Shown here in pieces: positions 18,072-26,979 of a DNA stretch of 46,871 bases. The notes beneath the pieces are model-generated. The model worked only from the letters and a program-made list of their open reading frames with translations. It did no database searches and was not told where the DNA came from. The stretch comes from Actinomycetes bacterium (GTDB lineage Bacteria; Actinomycetota; Acidimicrobiia; Acidimicrobiales; JAJZXF01). Every line of letters starts with the position of its first letter. Within the stretch, counting starts at the first letter, position 1. A program made the translations under genes and the position numbers. The DNA is taken from the NCBI GenBank assembly GCA_021802485.1, contig JAJZXF010000001.1:1-46871 (forward strand), written 5' to 3'.

Positions 18072-18639
18072 GAGATATGCGCGGCATCGAGCACAAGACC
18101 AAGCAGAAGCGTCGTAAATCATCTCGGCCGCGAGGGCCAACATGGTCGGTCCGTCCTTTCGGTGCAAACGGAGGTTGACCGGGATCGAGATCGTCATGCC
18201 ACCCCATCTCGGCTGGAGCCCGACGGTGAGCACCACCAGGTTGAGGCCGCGCGCGACCCCGACGCGCTTTCTCGTCGATCTCAGCGCATCGCGCCAGCTC
18301 CCTGCTCCTTCCACCTTCGGGCCGTTGCGGTGGAACAAGGTGTCATCGAGGTAGAGCGTGACACGAGAGGGGTCAGGCACCAGCGCGACCACAAGCTTCG
18401 CGAGTGCAAAGAAGCAGGCCGTGAGCGACCAGGAGCCGGCCCGGACGAGGCGGTGATAGGCATCGTGCGCGCCTCGGGTGGACGGGTCCATCACATCGAC
18501 CATCGAGACGATGGAGCGCCGTGCGGTCACAAGCGCCCAGGCGGACATGAGCTCACAGAACAGCCCGAAGGATGGCGCGGTGAACGCGCGAGCTCACGGT
18601 GTCGAGCACCGCGCTCCAGGCCTTCTCGGGCGTGCTCAT
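18072..18639 (-). pseudogene. Transposase remnant (frameshifted, 3' end lost)
   Basis: An ATG at 18639 starts MSTPEKAWSAVLDTVSSRVH, which overlaps the DUF6788-like stop by ATGA but reaches a stop near 18555. A second frame continues MSAWALVTARRSIVSMVDVM. It includes RVTLYLDDTLFHRNGPKVEG (a DDE-type acidic motif), RGLNLVVLTVGLQPRW and LALAAEMIYD, after which similarity to transposases ends. A complete enzyme of this sort would have a second and third acidic residue further on. One frameshift and a missing C-terminus mean it cannot act. Confidence 0.65.
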
Positions 18640-18944
18640 GACACTCGCCGCTGGCGGCGAGCAGCGAGGCGGGCGGTCAAGGCAGCGATGCCTGCATCAG
18701 CGAGCGCGTCGAGCTCTCTTCGGGCAAGGTCATAGCGGGCGAGCGCGGCCCTCACCTCCTCGATGCGAGCCCCAGTGAGGCTGAGCGTCCCGGTCCTGCC
18801 TGCTCTTGGGTACGCGAGCGCTGGGCTCTCGTGTACATCACCGCTCGCGCAACGACAGTTCGGCTTCCCGCAGCGGCGTCGAAGCGTGTAAAGCGAGCCC
18901 CTCAGCATCACGAGGCCATCCTCAGGATGTGCTTGGATCGGCAT
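18636..18944 (-). CDS. DUF6788-like small protein of the transposase unit
   Basis: A protein of 102 residues with MLRGSLYTLRRRCGKPNCRC followed by a conserved ALAYPRAGRTGTLSL stretch. The Cys pattern CGKPNCRC is the hallmark of short proteins that accompany certain actinobacterial transposases. Its biochemical role is not known. The ATG at 18944 has GGAGG 5 nt upstream. The 3' end overlaps the transposase start by 4 bp, so the two were cotranscribed and coupled in the intact element. Confidence 0.65.
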   Translation of the reverse strand: MPIQAHPEDGLVMLRGSLYTLRRRCGKPNCRCASGDVHESPALAYPRAGRTGTLSLTGARIEEVRAALARYDLARRELDALADAGIAALTARLAARRQRRVS

Positions 18945-18953
18945 CTTGTCCTC

Positions 18954-18982
18954 CTATCTGTTGGCGATTTACCAACAGATAG
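18954..18982 (-). repeat. Perfect inverted repeat at the DUF6788-like ribosome site
   Basis: CTATCTGTTGG, a 7-nt spacer, then CCAACAGATAG: 11-bp arms with no mismatch. On the minus strand the second arm runs into the GGAGG of the DUF6788-like gene. It could be an operator or an mRNA hairpin limiting translation of the transposition genes, or part of the element's end. Confidence 0.6.
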
Positions 18983-19094
18983 TCAAGCACAGCTGTGCTG
19001 AGAAGTGGTGGATTGTACGTGCAGATGCCGCTACAGGAGGTGAGCGTCAGAGGGTTGATAGGGTCTCAAGAGTGCGAAACTCGACCAACTCTGA

Positions 19095-19232
19095 CTAAGC
19101 AGTATTGATATAAGAGCGCTCGACAAATCGACGTTCGTCACAGTCCACCGTGCCACCCCTCCATACAGCTCGAAACTGGTCCGCCGCCGCCCGCAAGGTC
19201 TGCCGGACGTCGGCCAGGTCCTTGTTATCCAC
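19095..19232 (-). CDS. Possible small protein downstream of the AbiEii-like gene
   Basis: From a GTG at 19232 the frame reads DNKDLADVRQTLRAAADQFR and then RAVW..DCDERRFVERSYINTA before a TAG, 45 residues, too short for the track. Codon choice is coding-like. It could also begin at a TTG at 19265 overlapping the upstream stop. Function unknown; no family recognised. Confidence 0.3.
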   Translation of the reverse strand: MDNKDLADVRQTLRAAADQFRAVWRGGTVDCDERRFVERSYINTA

Positions 19233-19257
19233 GGAGTCCTCCGACTGGGAAAGCAGG

Positions 19258-20069
19258 CTATTCAAGGACGGTCCTCAGGTCTGCAATGAGAGCGATCAAT
19301 GATCCTGCGATCGTCGTCGGATCCTCCGCCGTGCCTGCTGCCCGCACGGCCATCGTGACGCCATCACTACGAGCATCCCGGAACAACTGTGGTAGGACGC
19401 TGATGGCCTCGGTCGCTACGGAGCGCGTGAGGTCCTGATCGAGCAAAGACCGGAGACGGTCAGCAAGCTGGTCGGTGTCGACTGCCCTGAGCAAGGGAAG
19501 AACATCCAGCGCGTCCTTGTCTCGTACTCGGTCGCTCGCGTCCACACGTTCGGCGATCTTGTGGATCTTGGCAATGAGAAGGGCGCCTGCCCCGCAACCC
19601 ACATCGATACCTGCCGGGTGTCCACTGGATCGAGCGCGCCTATCGTGCGCGTGTCGCGATCGATAAGTGCTCCTTCGAGACCCTTGGCGCGACGCGCCGC
19701 TCGTTTGCCGTGCGGTCCGAGTCGTGCCCCTCGGCTGCCTGGCCCTGCAAGAGCCTCCGGAACCATGAGATCCACGTAGACGCCACCCGGGCTGAGCCAG
19801 GCCCCAGGATGTTCTCGTAGCGTGAACCCTGCTCCTTCCAGCAGGTCATTTAGCAGCGGAGTTCCGGCGAGCTCGATGGGAGAGATCGCGAAGTCGGCGT
19901 CGGTCGTGTACTCGGCGACGGAGAGGTCGGCATCGCCCGTGTGCAGGTAAATGGCCTGGGCGCCGACCAATACTGCAGCTTTGAGGTGCGCGCCGAAAGC
20001 CTCAGCTGCGTCGAGAAGCGCAGCCCGGGCACGGACGTAGAGTGGATCAAACACGCCAAGCATCCTCAT
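19258..20069 (-). pseudogene. AbiEii-like nucleotidyltransferase with one frameshift
   Basis: The first part (MRMLGVFDPLYVRARAALLD; AVLVGAQAIYLHTG; EYTTDADFAIS) has the nucleotidyltransferase fold of AbiEii/MNT toxins, with the D-x-D metal pair in TTDADF. It runs to RQVSMWVAG near 19600. The expected continuation (ALLIAKIHKIAERVDA, VRDKDALDVLPLL) is in the next frame and ends at 19258. Adding one G to the GGGG run at the switch restores VAG-AGALLIAK, so the lesion is a single base loss in a homopolymer. It may be a true null allele or an assembly error. Such toxins transfer nucleotides to tRNA or use GTP. It overlaps the AbiEi-like gene by about 20 bp, fitting an antitoxin-toxin operon. Confidence 0.7.
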
Positions 20070-21102
20070 CGGCCCGCATCCGCGAGAGCAGCTCATTTCC
20101 CTCGGAAGGTTCTCGTCCTGAACCGGTCAGCAAGTCGGCCACTAACTGTGCTGTGGCCACGACCTCGATACCTTCACGGACCGCTGATCGCTCGAACACA
20201 ACTGGGTCGAAAGGTTCGGCAAGGACGACATTGGCGCCGGCATCAGCAGAGCGAAGCTTCAGGCGTTCGGCCACGTCAGTGGCATCTTCGACATAGATGG
20301 CTGCCTGCCGGGCCGGCGCAATCGGCGTAAACCGTTGCGCTGCGAACGCTCCGGTCACCGCGTACGGCCACTTCACCTCGCCGAGCTTTGAGGCAACGGC
20401 GCCGAGGCCACGAGGTTCGAGGTAAGAACTGATCCGGTTGGAACGCGCGAACTCGTAGTCCCTAGTCCAGCGTCGGATCGTCGCTTCCCAATCGAGCGCG
20501 ACGACAGCACCGCGCTCGTCGCGTGTTACGAAACCCTCGCGGTCCACGAGATCGAGTGTCCGTGAAAGCGAGCCGAGCGGCACCGAGGCTCGCTTGGCAA
20601 GGTCGCGTACGCCGTAAGGCGGGCGGAAGTCGACCAGCGCACGCACCGCGCGGCCGGCAGCCCGGCCGCGAAGTGACTGGAGCATGTCGTCTGAGGGCCA
20701 AGGGTCCTTCGTCGCACCCTGCCGTTCGACAAAAAGCCCGGGCCGGACCGCGACGAGACGGAGATTGCCCGTCGTGTCAATGAAGCTCACACCACGATCG
20801 GCGAGCGACCTCCGTAGGGTCGCTCCGAGGTAGGGCGCGGCGACGATCGGTGGATCGCCATATGTGGCGAGCTGTGCCAGTACGTCATCGACATCACGAC
20901 CGAGGATCGAGCGCTTGACCTCAACGACGAAGGTCGCGGCGGTGCCGTCCGGGGAATAGACGGTCCACTTCGCAGCGACGCGTCCGCGCCGCCCCTTGGC
21001 CCCCCTACGGGCCCGCAAGGACCAGCCCGGTGGGAGGGCGTCGCTCGCCAGGCGCTCGACAGCGCGCAGCGTCTCTGCTTCGCCCGGCAAGCTGACCGCC
21101 AC
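20047..21102 (-). CDS. AbiEi-like type IV antitoxin / autorepressor
   Basis: A protein of 351 residues. The start chosen is GTG 21102, because GAGGAGG lies 7 nt upstream; the track start at 21219 has no such site. The N-terminal third contains FVVEVKRSILGRDVDDVLAQ, resembling a restriction-fold core. The middle holds a winged helix (YGVRDLAKRASVPLGSLSRTL). The C-terminal third (AVTGAFAAQRFTPIAP; AEPFDPVVFERS; VADLLTG) matches AbiEi-family proteins of actinobacteria. In AbiE systems AbiEi represses its own promoter by binding inverted repeats, and a striking nested repeat is present upstream. Its toxin partner follows but is frameshifted. Confidence 0.8.
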   Translation of the reverse strand: MAVSLPGEAETLRAVERLASDALPPGWSLRARRGAKGRRGRVAAKWTVYSPDGTAATFVVEVKRSILGRDVDDVLAQLATYGDPPIVAAPYLGATLRRSLADRGVSFIDTTGNLRLVAVRPGLFVERQGATKDPWPSDDMLQSLRGRAAGRAVRALVDFRPPYGVRDLAKRASVPLGSLSRTLDLVDREGFVTRDERGAVVALDWEATIRRWTRDYEFARSNRISSYLEPRGLGAVASKLGEVKWPYAVTGAFAAQRFTPIAPARQAAIYVEDATDVAERLKLRSADAGANVVLAEPFDPVVFERSAVREGIEVVATAQLVADLLTGSGREPSEGNELLSRMRADEDAWRV

Positions 21103-21139
21103 GACGGCACCTCCTCTCTGGCTCCATGCCCACGTCGTT

Positions 21140-21192
21140 GTTCCATAAGTATAGCTGTTCCGGTAGCTCCGGAACAGGGATATATCTGGAAC
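21140..21192 (-). promoter_or_regulatory. Nested palindromic operator of the AbiE-like pair
   Basis: Four GTTCC/GGAAC half-sites are arranged around one centre (position 21166): inner arms CTGTTCCGG-TAGCT-CCGGAACAG (21155-21177) and outer arms GTTCCA (21140) and TGGAAC (21187). A TATACT -10 box (minus strand, 21148-21153) lies between the outer and inner left arms, so a bound protein would block transcription. This matches autoregulation by AbiEi. Confidence 0.7.
21148..21153 (-). promoter_or_regulatory. -10 box of the AbiE-like operon
   Basis: TATACT on the minus strand, 45 bp before the GTG at 21102. The -35 would fall inside the palindrome (TTCCGG-like), so it is not recognisable as a sigma-70 consensus. 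Confidence 0.45.
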
Positions 21193-22002
21193 GAGCGGGG
21201 ACTCCGAGCCGCATCCCAACCAGCGTACGAGACAGGTGCGAATGGATCAGGGCCTTGAGCTGGGGCCAACGGATCACGCCCCAGCTCTCGGAACGTTACG
21301 GATGCGCCCGTGCACATCGACGGTGAGGCTGAGCCGTGGCATTCGCATCGGCGGGTGCCTCTAGCGGGACTTTCCGGGCTAGCTTATCGTGATCGGACGT
21401 TGGGCCAGCTCACCGCACCCCTGGGCTGAGTAGGCACCTGGAGGGAACTCTGTGCCCTGTGACAGGGGCCTACTTCACCGAATACGTACGATCGGCCAAG
21501 TGCCATGCCCAATTCTCGCACGCCCATCCGGAGATCCCGAATCAAACAGGGACTACTCCACCGCCCACCCGGGGAGATCCCCTCCCGTATCTATAGAGAC
21601 GGTGGTACGCCTAGCATGCTTTGGCTTCCATCGGCTGGTTTCGATTGGCGCCGGTCATAATGGCCGGAGCCGTGCAACGACTGCCGATGGAAGTGGCACA
21701 TACCTGCGCTTTCGATGAGTTAACGCGATAGAAACACGCGGGAAACAGCGTAGAAACCACGCAGGATTAGGGTCAAGTTCGAAAGCGTACAATATCGCCC
21801 GAACTGTCCCGGTGTCACACACCTTTCCCCCGTCGGGATAGCCGGAGTGACTGCTTGATGATTGCAAGAGACCAGGAAACGGAGGTGCCCAATACAGCGA
21901 GTCCGGTAACCGGCGGCTTGGTGGGTCAAGTTTGACCAGTTCGCCATCGAAGGTGCTCGACCGCATCATCCAGGCGCAGGTCGGCTGCCGACAACTGAAT
22001 AG
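21193..22002 (+). other. Long non-coding stretch before the riboswitch
   Basis: About 800 bp with no credible gene: ORFs on both strands are composition artefacts. A small palindrome GGTCAA-GT-TTGACC (21924-21937) and CCGGTAACCGG nearby could be regulator sites for the guanidine operon, but this is a guess. I could not place its promoter with confidence. Confidence 0.4.
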
Positions 22003-22096
22003 CTAAGTGCCTAGGGTTCCGCATCGTCTGTAATGGCTGGTCCGAGAGGCACACACGGAGTGATCCGTGACACGGCGGGAGAAAAGCCCGGGAGAT
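22003..22096 (+). promoter_or_regulatory. Guanidine-I (ykkC) riboswitch
   Basis: All conserved blocks of the ykkC class I aptamer are present in order: CTAGGGTTCCG (22011), CTGGTCCGAGAGG (22037), a small hairpin CACGGA-GTGA-TCCGTG, then ACACGGCGGGAGAAAAGCCC with GGGAGA (22067-22092). They agree almost base for base with the Bacillus subtilis ykkC leader as I remember it. The class binds free guanidinium. The 3' part of the aptamer is also the 5' arm of a terminator, so guanidine binding should prevent termination and turn the downstream operon on. Confidence 0.95.
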
Positions 22097-22127
22097 CGAT
22101 AGCGACTTCTCGGGCTTTTCTTTTTTC
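22079..22127 (+). terminator. Riboswitch expression platform (intrinsic terminator)
   Basis: GAAAAGCCCG pairs with CGGGCTTTTC over 10 bp (with further pairing of GAG and CTC), followed by TTCTTTTTTC. The left arm is part of the aptamer core, so the two folds exclude each other: an ON switch by anti-termination. Confidence 0.9.
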
Positions 22128-22217
22128 TATTCAACCCTCACCTCACCACCGGAACCATACATGGCAGAAACACCGCCATTGCATGGCTGAAGAACGTAAA
22201 CAAAGGAGAAGTATATA

Positions 22218-23927
22218 ATGCGACACACGAAACGCTCTAGTCCTGAAGCGCACTCGCGGCCGCTGTTCCCTGGTGCAGCAAGCAGCGGAGACGAGGCCAA
22301 TTTGGCCACTCAGCGCACACGCGTCCCGCACTCTCGCATGCTCCGCTTCACAAGTACCGCCGCTGCGTTCCTACTGGCCGCGACTGTGCTGGCAGCGTGC
22401 GCGAGCGCCAACAGCGGCGCGGCACCCGCAACACCTGCATTCACGGCTGCCAAGACATCGCACGTGCTCAATGCAGCCTTAACCGCGAACACGCAGCCGC
22501 CAGATCCGGATGTGTTCTATGCGGGCCAGGGCCTTGCCATCACGACATCTGTCTACCAGGGACTCGTCCAGTACGCGCCGAATACCACACAGCACAGGAT
22601 CGTTCCCGATCTCGCGACGAGCTGGGCGATCTCTCCAAACGGACTGACCTATACCTTCCAACTGCGCACGGGCGTCTTCTTCCATGACGGAACGCCGTTC
22701 ACATCCACGGCGGTCGCCGCCAGCTTCGATCGACGCCTCGCCGTCAACCAGGCACCGGCTTATATGCTGGCCGACCTGGCCTCTGTGGGCACATCGAACC
22801 CGCACGTCGCGATCGTTCGGTTGAAAAAGCCGAACAGCGCCTTCCTTGACTACCTCGCTTCTGCTTACGGTCCGAAGATGGAGAGCCCGACCGCGCTTGC
22901 AGCGCACGCAGGCGCCACTCACGATCAGACCTGGATGAAGACTCACGACGCAGGAACGGGTCCGTACTACATCGCGAGCGTGGTCCCAGGGCAAAAGTAC
23001 GTGCTCAAAGCGTTCCCCAAGTACTGGGGGCCAAAGCCGTACTACACCACTGTCAACATCTCGATCATTCCTGACATGTCCACCCAACAGCTCGAGCTAC
23101 AACGGGGTCAGCTGTCGATCATCATGAACGACTACTTGCCAGGACCTGCGATTCAGGCATTCAGGGCCAACCCCGCGTTCACGGTCACCGAGGTGCCCAC
23201 GTTGGAGATGCCGATGATCTGGGTCAACGAGCGCCATGGCCTCTTTGCCAGCCAAACCATGCGTACAGACCTCGCGAAGGCAATCGACCGGCGATCGCTC
23301 ACCCAGAGCGTGTTCCCCGGACGAGCGAATGTATCAAGCCAGATCTATCCGAAAGGGATACTCCCCGCCGGCACGGCGACGTTCAAGCCCACCTACAACC
23401 CTCACGCGTTGACAAAGGCCGTGGCCAAGCTTTCGAACAAGTCTCTGCAACTCGCCTACCAGGCCGACGATCCCACTTCGAAGCTGATGGCCAACCTGCT
23501 CCAGGCTGAGCTCGCCACGACCGGGTTGCAGGTGACTGTCGTCGCAGTGCCGCAAGCGACGATCTACAACTGGCCGGGCAACCCGGGGCCGTCACTGCCC
23601 GACCTGCTCATCGAGACCAACTGGCCTGACGCTTACAACCCGGACACTTGGGCCAGAATCGTCATGACGCCTGGCGGCGGTCTGAACTACCTCAACTGCA
23701 ACGTGCCATCGGGAACCGCTCTGTTGAACGCCGGGCGGGCCGCCTCGGCCCCAACACAGGTGGCAAGGGACTACGAGAAGGCGGGGAATGCCTTCGCTGC
23801 CTCCGGGTGCTGGATCCCCCTCGCCAACAAAGAGGGGACAGTCGTGGCTCCCAGCTGGATGAGTGGCATCTCATACCAGAAAGCAGTCCCGCACACAGTG
23901 ATCATCGCGGATCTCCATCCAAAATGA
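22218..23927 (+). CDS. Family-5 ABC substrate-binding lipoprotein (guanidine operon)
   Basis: A protein of 569 residues. It starts at ATG 22218 with AAAGGAGA about 7 nt upstream. A 40-residue N-terminal extension precedes the signal peptide (MLRFTSTAAAFLLAATVLAAC); the Cys ends a lipobox, so it is anchored on the outer face of the membrane. The mature part is a family-5 (peptide/nickel/opine) binding protein: SVYQGLVQY, PDLATSWAISPNGLTYTFQL, FHDGTPF, YWGPKPYY. It delivers ligand to the permeases downstream. It is the first gene behind the guanidine riboswitch, so the ligand is likely guanidine or a larger guanidino compound; this is inferred from context. The family more often binds peptides. 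The stop overlaps the ATPase start (ATGA). Confidence 0.85.
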   Translation: MRHTKRSSPEAHSRPLFPGAASSGDEANLATQRTRVPHSRMLRFTSTAAAFLLAATVLAACASANSGAAPATPAFTAAKTSHVLNAALTANTQPPDPDVFYAGQGLAITTSVYQGLVQYAPNTTQHRIVPDLATSWAISPNGLTYTFQLRTGVFFHDGTPFTSTAVAASFDRRLAVNQAPAYMLADLASVGTSNPHVAIVRLKKPNSAFLDYLASAYGPKMESPTALAAHAGATHDQTWMKTHDAGTGPYYIASVVPGQKYVLKAFPKYWGPKPYYTTVNISIIPDMSTQQLELQRGQLSIIMNDYLPGPAIQAFRANPAFTVTEVPTLEMPMIWVNERHGLFASQTMRTDLAKAIDRRSLTQSVFPGRANVSSQIYPKGILPAGTATFKPTYNPHALTKAVAKLSNKSLQLAYQADDPTSKLMANLLQAELATTGLQVTVVAVPQATIYNWPGNPGPSLPDLLIETNWPDAYNPDTWARIVMTPGGGLNYLNCNVPSGTALLNAGRAASAPTQVARDYEKAGNAFAASGCWIPLANKEGTVVAPSWMSGISYQKAVPHTVIIADLHPK

Positions 23928-26074
23928 TCATGGCTCGAGCGATGACCCGCCATCGCCAACCGGAACCCTTAGCGGTCCTCCCGGAATACCCGGGAGGACC
24001 GCTAAGCGGGCTTGCCACCACACGCGGGAAACACCCGCACGCGCCGGTCATAACTGATATCCCTGCTAGCCCAGCACCGCCGCGCCCGGCCGAGCGGGTT
24101 GCCGCTGTCGAGGATCTCCACGTGACTTTCAGGCGCAATGGCCGCGACGTCCAAGCCCTGCGTGGGGTGAGCCTCGAGATAGCCCAGGGAGAGATACTGG
24201 GCCTGGTAGGCGAGTCCGGCTCCGGCAAGAGCGTTCTTGGCCTCACACTCCTCGGCCTTCATCCCGCACGAACGACAACTATCGACGGGAAGTTGGAGGT
24301 CTGCAACCAAAGCCTCGTCGCCGCTACGCCCGAGGACTGGCGTCGGCTCCGCAAGACGCACATGGGCGCTGTGTTCCAGGATCCAATGACCTCGTTGAAC
24401 CCGACCACGCGCCTTGGCCGCCAGGTCTCCGAAGTCGCTGGTTCAAGCGCTGAGGCCATCCGGCTCCTCAACGCAGTGGGAATACCAGACGCAGAGCGCA
24501 GGCTATCCAGCTATCCCCACGAGCTGTCCGGTGGACTACGCCAGCGCGTGATGCTGGCCATGGCAATCGCCGGTCCGCCGCGATTGATAATTGCGGACGA
24601 GCCCACTACGGCCCTGGACGTGACCGTTCAAGCCCAGATACTCCAGCTGCTGCGCAGGCTACGTGACGATCTCGGAATGGCAATGCTCTTCATCACCCAC
24701 GACCTCGGCGTTGCAAGCCAGGTTGCCGACCGCATCGCAGTCCTCTACGGCGGCCGCCTGATGGAGATCGGTCCAGCAGGCGAAATCCTGGAGGGGCCGG
24801 CCCATCCCTACACCGACGGCCTGCTGCGGTCAAGGCTAACGCTCACCACCGGCAGGGACCGCCCAATTGCATCATTGGCAGGGGAGCCACCGGATCCGAC
24901 CCAGCCACCATCTGGGTGTCCCTTCTCGTTGCGCTGTGCGTTCGTTTGGGATCGATGCCGCGACGAGATGCCCGCACCCACAGTTAAACCACAGGACACC
25001 ACCGGTAGCCACATGGTCGCATGCTGGCGCACTGATGATCTCGCCAGCAGCGGACAGGAGCTGGCCGGGAAATGGCCGGCTGCTCCCAGCGCGCCTGGAC
25101 TTGCGGTCCTTGCAAACAACGTCACGAAGGCGTTCACAGTGCGCAAGGGGTTCCGAACACAGAAGCTGCATGCGCTTCGCGGGGTCAGCCTCGAAATAGC
25201 CCCTGGCGAGGTGGTCGCACTCGTCGGCGAGAGCGGTAGCGGCAAGTCGACCTTGCTGCGGGCGATGGCCGGCTTGCTCACCATCGATAGCGGGTCGATC
25301 GAGTTCGGCATGCCAGGGCATGCTCAGATGGTCTTCCAAGACGCCGGGGCCTCCCTCACCCCGTGGCTGAGCGTATCCACGCTCCTCAAGGAACGCCTGA
25401 CGCGAGCCGACCTGTCAAGCAACGAGCGTGCAGATCGGGTCCGGGCGTCCCTCGCTACAGTCGGGCTGCCGGCAGAGGTCGCATCCGCGAAGCCACGCGA
25501 ACTCTCGGGCGGCCAACGCCAGCGAGTAGCACTGGCCCGGGCCATCGCCATGCCTCCCCCCATGCTGCTCTGCGACGAGCCCACAAGCGCTCTCGACGTC
25601 TCGCTGGCAGCAAGCATTCTCAACCTCATAGGCCGGCTGCGCAGGGAACTCTCCATGGCAGTGCTCTTCGTCACACATGACCTTGCTGTGGCACGCATGG
25701 TCGCAGACCGAGTCGCAGTGATGTACCTGGGTCGTATCGTGGAGATCGGACCTGTCGACGACGTAGTCGGCAATCCCCGCCACCCGTACACGCGGGCCCT
25801 CCTAGCGTCCGTGCCCGATCCCGGAGCGAAGCTGACCACCGCGCGCGGCGAGCCGGCAAGCCCCCTCGATCCGCCGGATGGCTGTGCCTTCGAGCCACGG
25901 TGCGAACGCTCTGGTGACGACTGCTGCCTCTGCGACCCCACACTCGACCTAGTCCGCCCATCGCATACAGGGCCGGCCCGCCTCGCTCGCAAAGTCGCGT
26001 GCCTTCACCCCATCGCAGGCGTGCCCCGCATTCCCGGTGGCCTTCCGACGGACCGGCACGAGGGGGACGACTGA
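23924..26074 (+). CDS. Fused DppD-DppF type ABC transporter ATPase
   Basis: A protein of 716 residues with two complete nucleotide-binding domains in one chain. The first (residues about 65-320) has Walker A GESGSGKS, signature LSGGLRQR, Walker [13 protein letters not shown] and ITHDLG; an oligopeptide-transporter C-terminal piece ([14 protein letters not shown]) follows. The second (from about 395) has [27 protein letters not shown] and FVTHDLA, again with a Cys-rich tail ([15 protein letters not shown]). It powers the two permeases. The start at ATG 23924 overlaps the SBP stop; alternatives are 23930 and 23942. The track start at 23648 is inside the SBP gene and is rejected. The first 60 residues carry the hairpin and are probably unstructured. 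Confidence 0.9.
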   Translation: MIMARAMTRHRQPEPLAVLPEYPGGPLSGLATTRGKHPHAPVITDIPASPAPPRPAERVAAVEDLHVTFRRNGRDVQALRGVSLEIAQGEILGLVGESGSGKSVLGLTLLGLHPARTTTIDGKLEVCNQSLVAATPEDWRRLRKTHMGAVFQDPMTSLNPTTRLGRQVSEVAGSSAEAIRLLNAVGIPDAERRLSSYPHELSGGLRQRVMLAMAIAGPPRLIIADEPTTALDVTVQAQILQLLRRLRDDLGMAMLFITHDLGVASQVADRIAVLYGGRLMEIGPAGEILEGPAHPYTDGLLRSRLTLTTGRDRPIASLAGEPPDPTQPPSGCPFSLRCAFVWDRCRDEMPAPTVKPQDTTGSHMVACWRTDDLASSGQELAGKWPAAPSAPGLAVLANNVTKAFTVRKGFRTQKLHALRGVSLEIAPGEVVALVGESGSGKSTLLRAMAGLLTIDSGSIEFGMPGHAQMVFQDAGASLTPWLSVSTLLKERLTRADLSSNERADRVRASLATVGLPAEVASAKPRELSGGQRQRVALARAIAMPPPMLLCDEPTSALDVSLAASILNLIGRLRRELSMAVLFVTHDLAVARMVADRVAVMYLGRIVEIGPVDDVVGNPRHPYTRALLASVPDPGAKLTTARGEPASPLDPPDGCAFEPRCERSGDDCCLCDPTLDLVRPSHTGPARLARKVACLHPIAGVPRIPGGLPTDRHEGDD
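23968..24006 (+). repeat. Perfect 17-bp hairpin just after the SBP gene
   Basis: CTTAGCGGTCCTCCCGG, loop AATAC, then the exact complement CCGGGAGGACCGCTAAG. There is no T-run, so it is not a terminator. It lies 44 bp into the ATPase frame. Such hairpins after binding-protein genes protect the upstream mRNA and lower downstream expression. Confidence 0.75.
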
Positions 26075-26970
26075 TGGCCATGGCCGAACCCTTCGTCACT
26101 AGGCAGCAAAGCCAGTTTCGTGGACCCAGCGCGAAGCATCACCTTCCAGTTTCGTTGCAAACCAGGCTGCGCGAGGGCAACCGGCCGGCATGGTATGCAG
26201 GCAGCCTGCTCGCAGTGCTGACCGGGCTCGCTGTCTTCGGGCCAGCTCTAGCACCGCACAGCCCGCTGGTGCCCGCAGGCGCTGCGTTCACTCCACCAGG
26301 ACATGCCGGCTTCCTCCTCGGCTCCGACTCGATCGGCCGGGACGAACTCAGCCGGGTGCTATATGGCATCCAGACCAGCTGGTTCTCTGCTCTCGCAGTC
26401 ATCGCTTCCGGGGTGCTCCTCGGCGGGCTTATCGGCTTGGTCGCGGGTGCAACCGGTGGCTGGGTCGACGAGGTGCTTATGCGCTTCACCGATGCTTTCC
26501 TGGCGCTTCCCGGACCGGTGCTCGCTATCGCTGTCGTCGCTGCGCTCGGGCCATCCCTGTTCCACACTCTCATCGCTGTAGGCATCGTGTGGTGGCCGTT
26601 CTATGCCCGTATCGTCCGCGGAGAGGTGCGATCCCTTGCCGCACGGCCACACCTCGAGGCCGCCCGCCTGTCCGGAGCCAGCCGGTGGAGCATCATGACT
26701 CGCCACTTGCTCCCCGGTGCGCTCCCTGCGATCGTCGTCACCGCCAGCCTTGACGTAGGAAATCTGATTCTCGCTCTCGCTGGCCTGTCATTCCTCGGGC
26801 TCGGTGCGCCAGCGCCAGCGCCAGAGCTGGGCGCCATGGCCGCTCGCAACCTCTCCTACCTGCTGCAGAGCTGGTGGGTACCGATCATGCCCGCCCTTGC
26901 GATCTTCCTCCTGGCCTTCGCATCCAACATCGCCGGGGACTTCCTGCGTGACTCGCTACGGAACACCTAA
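26074..26970 (+). CDS. ABC transporter permease, DppC type
   Basis: A protein of 298 residues with an N-terminal helix, then the DppC hallmark GFLLGSDSIGRDELSRVLYG and five further helices. The coupling motif EAARLSGASRWSIMTRHLLPG contacts the ATPase. The start ATG 26074 shares bases with the ATPase stop (TGATG) and has AGGGGGA upstream; the track start at 25999 is internal to the ATPase. It forms the membrane channel with the next gene. The order is C before B, the reverse of the usual dppB-dppC order. Confidence 0.9.
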   Translation: MAMAEPFVTRQQSQFRGPSAKHHLPVSLQTRLREGNRPAWYAGSLLAVLTGLAVFGPALAPHSPLVPAGAAFTPPGHAGFLLGSDSIGRDELSRVLYGIQTSWFSALAVIASGVLLGGLIGLVAGATGGWVDEVLMRFTDAFLALPGPVLAIAVVAALGPSLFHTLIAVGIVWWPFYARIVRGEVRSLAARPHLEAARLSGASRWSIMTRHLLPGALPAIVVTASLDVGNLILALAGLSFLGLGAPAPAPELGAMAARNLSYLLQSWWVPIMPALAIFLLAFASNIAGDFLRDSLRNT

Positions 26971-26979
26971 GGAGTTGAC

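Noticed and set aside
21655-21969. 104-codon minus ORF upstream of the riboswitch
   Set aside because: No recognisable motif or ribosome site; codon use is not coding-like.
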